A stretch of DNA of 64,000 nucleotides from Halichoerus grypus (GCF_964656455.1 NC_135722.1:89771313-89835312); one strand, 5' to 3'; shown: positions 12,841 to 23,654, numbered from the stretch's first letter. Notes: generated by a model from the sequence alone, not told the origin. Program-made: numbers and translations.

Positions 12841-14351
12841 ACCAATTTCATCTCCAATATTTGCTTCATTTCAAACATTATTTCCACCGTGCATGTCATT
12901 CTGTGGCCTTTACATTCTGGGCCAAGGTTGGGGAAACCTTGGGGTGTTCAAGGGTGGTGGAGAGGAGAGGGTGAGAAATGTAAACCTACTCAGTAGACCA
13001 GCCCAGGTCCCTGCCTCTCCCATTTCCTCCCTACAAAAATGGATGGGCTGTGGGATAACATACTTCACAAGTTGGTGAGGAATGAGCAGTGACCCTTTTG
13101 ACTTCATGAATTTGGAAAAAGAACAGCATAGAAGCTAAATTTGGGCAGATAAGAGAATCCTCCTTGGAAAGCATGCTGACCATGACCGTCATCTGTAATG
13201 CTCCTTACTCCTTAGCCTCCAATCCCCAAAGCATCTCCCCACCGTTCCACTGACAAGACACGCTTGTCTTTTAGTCTTAGAATGATGAATGCACGCTTGC
13301 TCTAATATTCATAGGCTACATTCAACACTGAACCTGAGCAATTATCAGGAGTTTTGGAAAGTCAGACTCTGATGTTGCAGATGACATGATACCTCAATTA
13401 TTCCAAAGCAACCATTTCTGAACTGCCTTCTCTAATTTTGTGCCCAGTTTACCTTGCAGGGATCCCTGCATGCTCCCCTCCACCATTGCCCCCTGCCTTT
13501 CCCACATTCCTCCGGAAGGGTGGTCAAGGTGAACTGGTGTCGGACAGGGAGGCTGATCTCTGGTTCCCGTGCTAACCTCAGATTTTGACTTTCCTGAGCC
13601 CACTCAGAACCATTATCGCTTTTCTGAATGTTGAAGGTTTCTTTTTCTGCCCCCCGAGGGGACATTTATAAAACTGATCACCACTGGGATGTGAATTTTC
13701 CTGTCAAGGGTGGGACAGAATAAAGAATGTGACCGTTATTCTCTGCTCATAAAAGAGGCCTCCCTCCAGCTGTTATTCAAAAGGCAATCTACACCCTCCT
13801 GGCACTGGGTCACCCTGCAGACTGGCATTCCCCAGGCAAGGACCAGCCCGATGCTTCGTGTGTGGGACCAAGGTGTCCACCAAATGCAGAGCTTGGCTCT
13901 CCAGCCCAACTGTTCAATAATGCTCTAATTAACTACTGCAAACTTCAGAGGACCCAGCTAACTATAATTGAGAGATCAACAGAGGCTGCATGGAGTCAGA
14001 CATGCATACTAATTACTGAATTATCCAACACCTGTTTCGGAATGTAGCACTGAAACATGGCTGTGTTTTCAGGCACTTAAACCTCTAGTTTAAGTGAAAA
14101 GTTTGTCTGTAGTGGGCAGAGTGAAGCTCTCTACTGTCCGATGAACCATACCCTCTTATTGGCACTGGTAGGGGATCAAGTGAGGGCTAATGGAGTACAA
14201 ATGAAGGCAGTAAATGAAATATCCATGCACTTAGACCTCAGGAGGGATTCTGAAGGGGAAGAAAGGGAATGCTTCAAATGGATATAAATGACTACATTGA
14301 TGTCATAACGGAAGCAATGCTCAGGATTAGTGCATTTCACTATGCACTTCT

Positions 14352-14588
14352 GCATGGACTTTGCAGAAGATGTCACCATACTGAGATTCCATTTCAGAAT
14401 GTTGCACGTTTCTGCACTCTTCGCATCTGGCTCCTCCCTCCTGCAGAACCCTGGGTTTGTCCCACCATCTAAAGTGCTTATCATGAAGGGCTGTTGATGG
14501 GCCAACACCAATTAGTGTCTTTGTTAAGACCAGATGGAATGGGATGGGGGCAAGGATGTCCAACGAACCGTGAAGAGGAGAGGGTATC
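14352..14588. repeat. Local duplicated segment, copy 1 (modules A and B)
   Basis: Module A (14352-14390) recurs in the same orientation at 15619-15654. Module B (14518-14588) recurs inverted at 15808-15876. Module B pairs at roughly 90% identity by eye, with about five substitutions and one extra G in copy 1. I do not recognise a known repeat family in either module. Confidence 0.75.
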
Positions 14589-15080
14589 AAAGAGTCAAGA
14601 TCTCGAGATGGACAAGAGCAGCAGAGCAAGGGCCAAGAGAGAGGAGAGAGTGTAGAGTCAGGGTGAGACGTGGATTGAGCATGGGAAGAAAAGGAAGTCT
14701 CCTGTGGTCCTATTCCTTGTTTTTACCATTTTGCTTCTATAACCCATCATCAGTGAACTCAGATGGTGGTGAAATCATGCTTACGCTGTGAGCCTCACAA
14801 TTTCTTAGATGGAACATTTGTTGCCAAATCGAAAAATGAAACCTCTTTTCAAAGCCCTGAATACCCTAGAATTACACAAGACAATGGGGCAGGCCCGGGG
14901 CCCACAACCTGAGGTAGCTTGGGAGCCAACTGGCTGCCCCCTGCTCTGTGCTCCAGCTAATTGCAACTTATTCAGAAAAGAAAGGAGTCCCAGTTACCAC
15001 GAAAGAATTAACAAATAAATAATAAATAAAAAACAGACTCAGTAGTGCTGGCTTTTTCTCAGTTGGAAGAAGAAGGCTTT

Positions 15081-15110
15081 ATGATGATGATGATGATGAT
15101 GATGATGATG
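15081..15110 (+). repeat. (ATG)10 microsatellite
   Basis: Ten perfect ATG units, probably variable in length. The flanks continue as looser GATG words to about 15130. Confidence 0.95.
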
Positions 15111-15420
15111 GCAGTGATGGAGATGATTAATATGATCATGGGCATTTACCACAACACAAACAAAACTCAAATAGATCTAAGGTTTTTAGGACTCTAGGGT
15201 GATCTGTACTTGAATGGTCTTTCCTAAGAAATTCAATACATTGGATAAAAAATAAGCCTGAAAATTTCTCAGAATGTCCATTTCAGGAACGTAGTCTTAA
15301 GTTTCCCTGTTGCCATCATTTATCGAGGAAGGCTATGCCAATAATGAATGCAACATGAAAATGTTCTTGTGGAAAAAAGAAATAATAACTTTAACTGAGG
15401 GTACCCATTTAAAATAAAGC

Positions 15421-15612
15421 ACATCAGTGGGGAGGTGGGTGGGGGGGATGGGTGAAATAGGTGATGGGGAGTAAAGAGTGCCCTTACAATGAAGAACACT
15501 GAGTCATGTATAGAACTGTTGAATCACTATATTGTACACTTGAAACTAATACAACACTGGATGTTAACTACACTGGAATTAAAAATTTAAAAACTTAATA
15601 AAAATAATACTA
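15421..15612 (+). mobile_element. Carnivore-type L1 3' end, sense
   Basis: A G-rich polypurine tract (15429-15452) is followed by 'tagaactgttgaatcactat', 'gtacacttgaaactaataca' and 'gttaactacactggaattaa', then an A-rich tail. This is the standard 3' UTR order of a carnivore L1. Only the last 190 bp or so are present, so it is a severely 5'-truncated copy. Confidence 0.85.
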
Positions 15613-15618
15613 AAGGCA

Positions 15619-15876
15619 ACATGGACACTGCAGATGTCACCATACTGAGATTCCTTATGTTTCCTACTATGGATCCAAGAGCACTTGAAGGTGAATCTTT
15701 CCAAACTTGACATACTTCTGCATTTGAGATCTTCCTCACTGCTAAAATGTAAAAATAAAGAAATGATTGTTGTCCAAGACTGAAGAATATAGTACCTATG
15801 GACATCAGATTCCTCTCCTCCTCATGGTTAGTTGGACATCCTTGCCCCATCCCACTCCACCTGGTCTTAACAAAGA
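15619..15876. repeat. Local duplicated segment, copy 2 (module B inverted)
   Basis: It begins directly after the A-rich tail of the L1 at 15421-15612. Module A (15619-15654) is in the same orientation as copy 1 and module B (15808-15876) is inverted. Its minus strand carries a 101-codon open frame (15587-15892). The matching frame in copy 1 module B is broken by one extra G. The frame resembles no protein I know. Confidence 0.75.
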
Positions 15877-15952
15877 CTATGTGCAATCTCAATGTAGAAT
15901 TTCTGTATTAATTTTGAGTCTGTGGAAGGGTTTATACATTTAAAAATAATAT

Positions 15953-16155
15953 GGGGCACCTGGGTGGCTCAGTCGGTTAAGCATCTGCCTTTGGCTCAGG
16001 TCATGATCCCAGGGTCTTGAGATCCAACCCCACGTTGGGCTCCTTGCTCAGTGGGGAGCCTGCTTCTCCCTCTGCCCCTCCCCACCCTCAGGCCCTCTCA
16101 TGAGCATGCTCTCTCTCTCAAATAAATAAATAAAATCTTTAAAAAATAATAATAA
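15953..16155 (+). mobile_element. CAN-SINE (SINEC), sense
   Basis: It starts 'ggggcacctgggtggctcag', continues through the tRNA-like promoter region and a CT-rich middle, and ends in AAATAAATAAATAAAATC plus an A/T tail. The flanks share a degenerate 'taaaataat' word that may be the TSD, but the AT-rich context makes it unsure. Several substitutions in the head indicate moderate age. Confidence 0.93.
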
Positions 16156-16837
16156 AATAATGGACTCAACCTGTTGCCCCTTCAACCAACGTTTATTCAT
16201 AAGTAGGGTTGGTTGAACTATCAATTCCAAACGACATTAAACTTGGCAAACGTTGTCATGTATTGATCGTCTAATTGGAAGCTCTCCCATTGCTAAGCAG
16301 CCACTTCGCCTCTTGTATTTCTCAGATCCTTACTGACCACTCCACCTCTGTGCTAAAATATGGTTGTTGTGCTTTTCTGGATGACCTTTTCCACTTCATT
16401 AGCCTCTCCTGAGAGGTGACATCATGGCTTTTGAGCTCTTCACAAGCTCGGCAAATCTCTTTATCTCATTTCTCTGGGAATATGCCTCAAAATCTGCCAT
16501 CTAGTTGATCAGTTAATTCATTTTCTGGGTTGTGATCTTGGCTTGCTTGCTCATTTGTCATTTTACCCTAAGGACTTCTCTATCACTTTTGTGGCTGTGT
16601 CATTACTAGCCCACCTGGCTTCCTCAGAGCTCCACAAGCACCTTTTCTCTGAGGGAGCTCTTCATCCTGGCAATGTGGCTTTGTTGACCTACATTTCTCT
16701 CTGTACTTGGACCTGAGCCCAAATTATAAACTTTTTTTACACACACGTGTCAGGGAATACCCACAGGTTGAGTTGAGTTCATGTCAACATAAAGAAAAAT
16801 TGGTCGAATAACAAGGTTTAAGTCCATCGATTGGCCC

Positions 16838-17045
16838 ACTCCAGAACAGTATTTCTCCAACGATAGTCCTGGAGCTACTTCCCACAAAATATCTAAAGTG
16901 ATTGTTTAAAATGCAGATTTCTAGTGTCCACCTCCACATTCCTGCGCAGAGTTTTTGTTCAGAATGGAGTCCAGGATTTCTAACAGGCTTCGCAAGTGAA
17001 TCTTAGGCCTGCTGAGACCCATGCTACTATAGAACTTTTTCTAAC
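16838..17045 (+). mobile_element. hAT-Charlie-like non-autonomous DNA transposon
   Basis: The words 'agtatttctccaac', 'tgtttaaaatgcagatttct', 'cagagtttttgttcagaatg', 'ggatttctaacaggcttc' and 'ctgctgagaccc' follow a common mammalian hAT-type MER consensus. I cannot fix the exact family, and the terminal repeats are eroded. Confidence 0.5.
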
Positions 17046-17587
17046 TAGTAGACCCAAACAATTATTTATTCATGTACACAGGCCTAATGCTTCATGGTAT
17101 CTCAAAGTCGAAAAGTATCATAAGGATTCCTAGGGATCGTTCAGGTCATTTGTGCCATCTCCCGAGGTGACCAGACACCCCTCCGTTTTAATACCTGCAG
17201 AGCTAGGGACCTTGTGACGTCAAGAGACTTCCATTGTTGAGCTGCTGTAATGATCAGAAGCTTCTTTGTGCTGATTCAAAACCTGTATCTCTGCCTCTCC
17301 GTTCTAGAGTTTTGACTCTGAATAAATACATAACGGTCCTTCTTTTGTACAACATGCTCTCTAATACTGGATCATAAATTCAAATTATCGAGCACTTTTG
17401 AGCACCTTTTATGAATCTGTAAACCAGCCTGTGTGGTAGGCCTGGGAATTCCAAACCGAAGTTTTGGGCCTGATGCTTGTCCATGAGATCTTCATAGTGT
17501 GATGCAGGGAAGAGAAAACTATATGCCTAGGGAAGAAAATGCCAATGTCGAGGTGCTACGGGAGTGCTAAGGTGAGAACAACAAATT

Positions 17588-17617
17588 AGTGCCACGGAAT
17601 TCAGTGCCACGGAATTT
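17588..17617 (+). repeat. Tandem duplication of a 15-mer
   Basis: Two adjacent units, agtgccacggaattc and agtgccacggaattt, differ only at the last base. This looks like a recent replication-slippage duplication in unique sequence. Confidence 0.9.
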
Positions 17618-18773
17618 GGGGCACTCTAGAATATTCGCCACAGAATAAGTGCCCTTCCCAAAACTTGAAGAGAGTGGTGAATTTTTTTCCAGGTGGAGAG
17701 AATGAGTAAAGGGCATTCCAAGCAGAGGTGCCAGCATGAGAGGAGTCGTGGAAATTGTGATTGTGACCGTGCGCTTGGACTAGTGCAAAGTTCCGTGTGC
17801 ACAGGACCCGAAAGACAGGGGTACAGGAGAGGGAGGTGGCAGGAAGTGAGGCGGGAGGCATTTGTCGGGAACATGCTGCAAAGGGCTTTAAACACTGGGC
17901 CGTTGGAAGATGGCTCTCCTGCCACCTCGGATCCCCTGCTTGGCCTTTCCTGTTGTCCCTTTTCCTCTTAACTGTAGCTGGCTTCTCGAGGACTCTCTAC
18001 AGCATGTGATGACCCTCCTGGCTCCTGCTCAACTTCCAGGGACTTAGGCCCCTGAGTCAGTATCTGACTCCGTCCCTTTTTCGGAAGAGAAGAGCAAGGC
18101 ACGTTACGGTAACAAATCCTACCTGCTTTCACTTAAGCCCAAGGAGATTCATCACCTTTAACGGAAATGATACTTGCTCTAGCGGGAGAAGCATGCATAT
18201 CTGCTGCAATCGGGCTCTTAGCAGATGGGCTCAGCAAGCAAGACCCTTGAGGTCTGTCTAAACTCTTAGCTCTTGTCTCCACTTTGCAGTCACTGAGTGT
18301 CCAAGGGGTCTTACCAAGGCAGGCGAGGGTCTCTGAACCTATGGTCCCTGGAAACTCCAAAGGTTTCTTTGTTTTGGTGACTTCTAAGGTTGCTGTGCAA
18401 TTGAAAAACTGTCACTCAAAAGACACCTATTAGTCTAAGCTCATGATAGAAAGTTTCCCAGCAGTCATTGTGGTCCCGGAAGGGGGGTGAGGTCAGCTCT
18501 TCATTGCACTTCAGGCAGGTGGGAATGTCAAAGTTGGCCTGTTGCCGTCGAAGCATTTGTCAGCATCACCAGCAAGCATGAAACATCATGGAAGGAAAAT
18601 TGCTGAAGAGCAGAGGGTGTAGGGATATAGCTTCTCCTTTCATTCTGTTCTCTGCCGGGATGTCTCTCTGGTTTCTTTTTTGTACCGAGAACCAGAACAT
18701 TTCCTCTGGTTACAGCCACACACTCACGTAAAGGGCAGAGTGGACAAGCCATGCCGGCATTTTATAACAGCAA

Positions 18774-18802
18774 AATGCAAATAAGGAGGTATGATTTGCA
18801 TT
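18774..18802. promoter_or_regulatory. Inverted pair of POU octamers
   Basis: AATGCAAAT (18774-18782) and ATTTGCATT (18794-18802) are perfect inverted copies with an 11-bp spacer. Each contains a consensus octamer. Paired octamers are known to allow dimeric binding of POU factors in several spacings. Function here is inference. Confidence 0.5.
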
Positions 18803-19379
18803 GCGAGTTCAGTTAGGTGGAGAAGGAAATGTAACTAGAAGGTTCGATTTATGCACAACCAGACTGCCCTACTGTGCATAAGCAAGATGAAATTCTAAAA
18901 TGTGTCCCATACTGCAAAGAAGGTCCGGAATTACTAATCTGAATGAGAAGATGATGTGTGCACCTGCTCACCCTTCAACAAGTGGTTGGCAATTTTTAGA
19001 TACATTTGAAAGGATCCTTTAGTGAAAAGTGTTCTCAGAGAATGTCAAGAGGGCATGAGTCAGGGTGAACACGAGGTTTCCAGAACTAAAGTGCTCATTT
19101 CCCAGATGTTCCATAGCACAAAAAAAATGATATGGAAAATGACCTTATCAGGGGCCTATTTAGGACTTGGCCCCAGGAAAGCTCCCGAGTGGGACTTCTA
19201 ATCCCCAGGCACTGCTTAGCTCATCCTGATTCCCTAACAATTTTGTCACTTGTTTTTCAAAACAGAGCACCTTTTTTTTTTTCTTTAAGTTGCATTAAGA
19301 GCTTTAGGCAAAAGCAGCCAGTTGCTAAGCGGGCCCTAGCCTAGGACTTTTTGTCTGGGTGGTCATGACCGAGGAGAGA

Positions 19380-19610
19380 CAGCAAGGCTTGTTCTTTTTT
19401 TTTTTTAAAGATTTTATTTATTTATTTGACAGATAGAGACACAGCGAGAGAGGGAACACAAGCAGGGGGAGTGGGGAAGGGAGAAGCAGGCTTCCCGCGG
19501 AGCAGGGAGCCCGATGCGGGGCTCGATCCCAGGACCCTGGGACCGTGACCTGAGCCGAAGGCAGACGCTTAACGACTGAGCCACCCAGGCGCCCAGCAAG
19601 GCTTGTTCTT
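19380..19610 (-). mobile_element. Young CAN-SINE (SINEC), antisense, perfect 17-bp TSD
   Basis: The body is 19397-19593. On the minus strand it has the head 'gggcgcctgggtggctcag', intact promoter boxes, a short CT-rich region and an AAATAAAATCTTT tail ending in a long A run. The TSD cagcaaggcttgttctt is perfect at 19380-19396 and 19594-19610. A perfect TSD suggests a recent, possibly polymorphic insertion. Confidence 0.97.
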
Positions 19611-22600
19611 AATGGATTGAACGTGGCCCCTTAGCTGGGAAGCCTGGCCTGAATGGAGTTTGCCCGCCCGTCTGCAGGCTCTGCCGCCTTTAACACAAGG
19701 GCACTGCTCTGGAGGAGCCTGGAGAAAGAAAATGGGATCGGCCAGCACCTGAGAGAGGCCTCATTAGCAGAACACAGGGGAGGGGGAGAGAGCCACACGC
19801 AAGGTTCAGCCCATTTATGCCACTTGGTTCCATGCCGACTAATAAAAGATATACTCCCCTATTAGGTATATTACACTGTCACTGGGATTGGTGGAGGGAG
19901 CAAAGTACTTATCAGCTGAGTGAGTATTGGCTGTCACTCCTGTTATCAAGCTGCCTGCTTATTTGCGATTTTATTTTCAGATGTGATTGACAGCTGGATG
20001 GCTCTGACATTCTCGGCGCAAACATACAGCCTGTTATTATGCTTGCATTAACATTTTGATAAACACATGGTGCAGCATTGGAAAAGTAATTACATGTCAT
20101 CACTTCAGTGCTTCATCAAAGAAAAGTTTACTGTGTAATTGCTCTGTGATTTACCTAGGTAGAATGTGTTACATTCCACAAAGGCTCTCTCTATTTAATA
20201 GTTTACATTTACTCTTTAAAATACACAATATCCCTTCCCAGGGGCTTCTGTGGTCTAAAATAAACTTGGCGATATAATTTAGCTTTCCATAAATATACTT
20301 AGATATTACTGTGAAGTACTTTTGCATAATAGTTATTTAATGCTCAGTGTAAATATGCAGTGCATTATATTGGCTGAGCTATCAAAAAAAAAAAAGAAGA
20401 ACTTTTTGACGACAAGGAAAAATAGAATATTGTTACCTTGGTTTCCACATTAAGAAAAGGGCCTTTTGCCCTTATATTTATATCCATGCTTTTCACAATG
20501 ACATCTAATTTTACAATAAAGTGACTTGAGCTGAAGCGCCTAGCAGTAGAATCTAAAATATTGGTTCTTGTTAGTGTTTAAAGAGCTCTTCTGATGTGGC
20601 ACTGAAAGGTATGCTGGAGGAAAGCACAAATGATTGCAGGGTACTTGGGAAACCGAGCTGAAGGGATGGTTTGAGTGATGTTCGCTCGGTGGGATCTGTC
20701 TGAACAGTTGGATGTCTAGGGAGCAAAAGGTGGGAGAGTGAGTGGATCGAAGCAAATAGTTGTTGAAAGCCCCCAACAGAATCTCAAAATATAAATTGCT
20801 TGTATGGCTGATATTGGTAGGGCACTTTGAGTTGTCATGTGCTTTGTAATTATTGATGAGTAAATCCTTACAGCTGCAACCAAGGTCAAATAAGCAAAAC
20901 CTTTCTAGGATGCGTAATGATAGTGTGCACATCTGGGTTAGCCTCCACCCAAGAAAGGATAGCCACAAGGAAGTGTTAGAGAGGATTGGGGTTGGCCAGA
21001 TGACTCTCATAATAGCTCATCCCTTTAGGTTTTCTACCTTGAGAGTTCTTCTGAAGCGCGATGCTCCCCAGTAAACACCATGGTTTCCTTCTTGAATGAC
21101 TGAGATGGGGAGTGAGGGACAGTGGTCTGTTCTGAGATGGAAGTGCCAAAGAGGGCCAAGCACTCGGGAAGAGGCATGCTGTTGTAGGTCTCTGGAAATA
21201 GAATCTTCTGGGTCATGAGATCAGCTGAGTCCTTGAGGTGGCCTTCACCATTAATCTAAGTGGTCTCCCTGCCAAAGGATTCCTCTCTCCAAGGATCCAC
21301 TCAAGGAACAAGGTGCCAAGATTAAATGACTGAACCACAAAAATCTGGGCAAAATCCAGAGCCTTTCGATTTTCTGGCTATTTCTCCATTCTTTCGGGAG
21401 AACTCGTGGTTGCATGGAAAGTAGTTTGGCAGTGAGAAAATTGGAAGACATGGAAGATATTGCAACCTGATCTTGAAAATGAATGTGGGACACTCACGTC
21501 TGGACAAAGACGAAGAGGAACGGCAAAAAGATCAGAAGGGGGTGAGGACAGTGGTCTCGATCAGAAGGGCCTGTAGTTGTCCCAACAGCGTGACATCTGT
21601 TCAGCTGGGTCTAAAGAGCGATGGCAACTTTCTCAGCTGCCTCTCCAGTGCAGCTGGCTGCCACAAAAAAGAAACAGTTAAAATACCCGGTTCCAGATGT
21701 GTGTAACGGTTCAATGATTCCACGTTAGTGTATATTAATCCTCTCTGGAAATTGGCATTAACTCGGCATTAGCACTAGTCTAAATAAACACATCAGCTCT
21801 TAGAGCAGGAGCTTCTTTGCATAACAGCTGCATATAGCATCTGCATCCCGGTTATAGGTTCCCTCTACATTACCTCTAAAATGAGCTCCCCTTTCCCTCT
21901 TTACATTTAGCTGGACTCGGACTATTTCCTCCTTCTGCTGTCAGTGATGGGAAGAAAGATGCCATTGTAATTGCCAGTTGGCCTGCGGAGTAATGCCCCG
22001 TAATTGACAAAGATTGCTTAGCTGCAAGGAAGAAAGATACACTGATTAGGAGAGATCGTTTTTAATATTGCATTTAACCTGCACTCTTTTTTTCCCCTTT
22101 GCTTTTCACCTGAGCCCTGGAAAGGATGTCTGGCATTCTTTGCTGTGCCACTTCTCTTTGAGGGAGAAAAAAAGAAGTACGGTGAGGTCCACAAGGGAAC
22201 ACTTGCTACCTCGGGAGTAATTTCACTGTGATGGGAGGCTGAAAAGCTTTAATATGGATATATGCTGAATTATCCAAAAAGTGAATTTGTTCCCCATCAC
22301 ATTTAATATAGCCTTTGACCTTCCAATCCCAGAGGTGGCCAAGGCTGTCACCATTTTTCATCCGTACCTCAAATTCCTAGGTCAGATCTTTAGATCTTCG
22401 TTATTTTGGGGGTTTTTTGTTTTGGTTTGTTTTGGCTCTTGCCTTTGCTTCTAAATTCAGGGTTTTGTTGCATTTTTTTCCTTGAGCATCACATTACTCT
22501 TTTTTTTTTAGAGAACTTTAAAAAATTGCACTGTTAGAAAAAAATATATATGGGTTCAAATGCATTTTTCATGTCCTTTCATGCTCTATTGATTTTTTTT

Positions 22601-22840
22601 CTCTCGTTTTTCTTAAAAAAGAAAGTTTTAATGCAGTTTTGGGAAAAGAAAAGTAGTCAGCAGTTGCTGCCTCCCCCAGGACTGAAAATACTGGACACCT
22701 TGCTTAGAAATGCCAACGGTGTGTATCTCTCTATCAGTCTGTCTCTCTAAGGACATGGGAGGGGGTGAAACCCCATCAGTCACCTGTATGTAACACCATT
22801 CTTCTCACTACACACTATTTTAATAGCTACAGGGGATTTC
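19611..22840. other. Repeat-poor AT-rich block, candidate regulatory region
   Basis: No gene is seen. From about 19850 to 20360 and 21720 to 22090 the sequence is repeat-free, with many TAAT/ATTA cores, TGACA words, E-boxes and a PBX-MEIS type site. A 156-codon minus frame at 20540-21010 is unrecognised. The end (22380-22840) is T-rich low-complexity sequence. Confidence 0.5.
19984..19996 (+). promoter_or_regulatory. PBX-MEIS type site overlapping an E-box
   Basis: TGATTGACAG at 19984-19993 is the classical composite site for PBX with MEIS/PREP. It overlaps a CAGCTG E-box at 19991-19996. Further TGACA/TGTCA words lie within about 120 bp on both sides. Confidence 0.5.
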
Positions 22841-23126
22841 TTTTTTTTTTTAATTTTATTTAACTTTTATTTAACTTAATTTTATTTTACATTTATTTTT
22901 TTATTATTATTTTATGTTAATCACCATACATTACATCATTAGTTTTTTTTGTGTGTGTGGATAGAATAGGATGAATTCTTTTATTTATTTATTTTTATTT
23001 TTTTATTTTTTTTAAGATTATTTTTTTATTTTTTTATTGTTATGTTAATCCCCATACATTACATCATTAGTTTTAGATGTAGTGTTCCATGATTCATTGT
23101 TTGCGTATAACACCCAGTGATCCATG
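22840..23126 (-). mobile_element. Carnivore L1 3' UTR, antisense, in two pieces
   Basis: The words 'taatcaccatacattacatc' (about 22920) and 'taatccccatacattacatc' (about 23046) are two copies of the same L1 3' UTR stretch, each preceded by T/A-rich tail sequence. The second continues with 'gttttagatgtagtgttcc' and 'cattgtttgcgtataacacc', then is interrupted by a SINE and resumes at 23361. The first stops after 'cattag'. Confidence 0.85.
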
Positions 23127-23360
23127 CAGAACGTGCCCTCTTTTTTTTTTTTTTAAAGATTTTATTTATTTATTTGAGAGAGAGAGAATGAGAGAGAGAG
23201 AGCACATGAGAGCGGGGAGGGTTGGAAGGAGAAGCAGGCTCCCCGCGGAGCAGGGAGCCCGATGCGGGACTCGATCCCGGGACTCCAGGATCATGACCTG
23301 AGCCGAAGGCAGTCGCTTAACCAACTGAGCCACCCAGGCGCCCCAGAACGTGCCCTCTTT
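23127..23360 (-). mobile_element. Young CAN-SINE inserted in an L1, perfect 17-bp TSD
   Basis: The body is 23144-23343. It has an intact head on the minus strand, a GA-rich stretch in the plus strand and an AAATAAAATC tail. The TSD cagaacgtgccctcttt is perfect at 23127-23143 and 23344-23360. Removing the SINE rejoins the L1 3' UTR, so it is younger than its host L1. Confidence 0.97.
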
Positions 23361-23470
23361 AATACCCATCACCAGACTAACCCATCCTCCCACCCCCCTC
23401 CCCTCTAGAACCTTCAGTTTGTTTTTCAGAGTCCATCGTCTCTCATGGTTCATCTCCGCTCCAGGGGACT
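23361..23470 (-). mobile_element. Carnivore L1 3' UTR, continuation after the SINE
   Basis: 'aatacccatcaccagactaa', a CCCACCCCCCTCCCC tract and 'cagtttgtttttcagagtcc' continue the element that was interrupted at 23126. The C-rich part is the complement of the G-rich L1 3' UTR tract. It ends near 23470 by truncation. Confidence 0.85.
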
Positions 23471-23654
23471 TCTAACTTGCCACAGTTTTTAACTCTGCAG
23501 GGAAGTTTAAATGTCCTGCAGGGAGTTTTTGATGTACCTATGGGACATTCAATCTGAAGACAGAATAACTGTGTCTAAAAACTACACCACCTAGAGAATA
23601 TGTATTTATCCATCATCTCCCATCCACATACCTACCTCTCTGTCCGTGACTGAA

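Larger units (their letters stand above)
11701..14350. other. Non-coding stretch with two MIR fragments
   Basis: I see no gene. Two antisense MIR-like pieces are listed separately at 12460-12620 and 12725-12840. A short tandem of 'tctgataagaa' lies at 12183-12203. The piece at 13900-14100 is AT-rich and repeat-free with several TAATTA-like cores and may be conserved. All open frames here are under 90 codons and unrecognised. Confidence 0.5.
16160..19379. other. Non-coding stretch with old repeats and an octamer pair
   Basis: No gene is recognised. It contains a hAT-like repeat (16838-17045), a perfect tandem of a 15-mer (17588-17617), an old repeat-like piece around 17690-17910 and an inverted octamer pair (18774-18802). 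The minus strand of 16270-16720 has short coding-looking pieces interrupted by stops. I considered a processed pseudogene but could not name one. Confidence 0.5.

Noticed and set aside
15953..16040. tRNA gene
   Set aside because: The A-box and B-box words belong to the tRNA-derived head of a CAN-SINE, as in every other such hit in the window.
16270..16740. Possible antisense processed pseudogene (short coding-looking pieces with stops)
   Set aside because: I could not match it to any protein, and there is no poly-A tract or TSD on the expected side.
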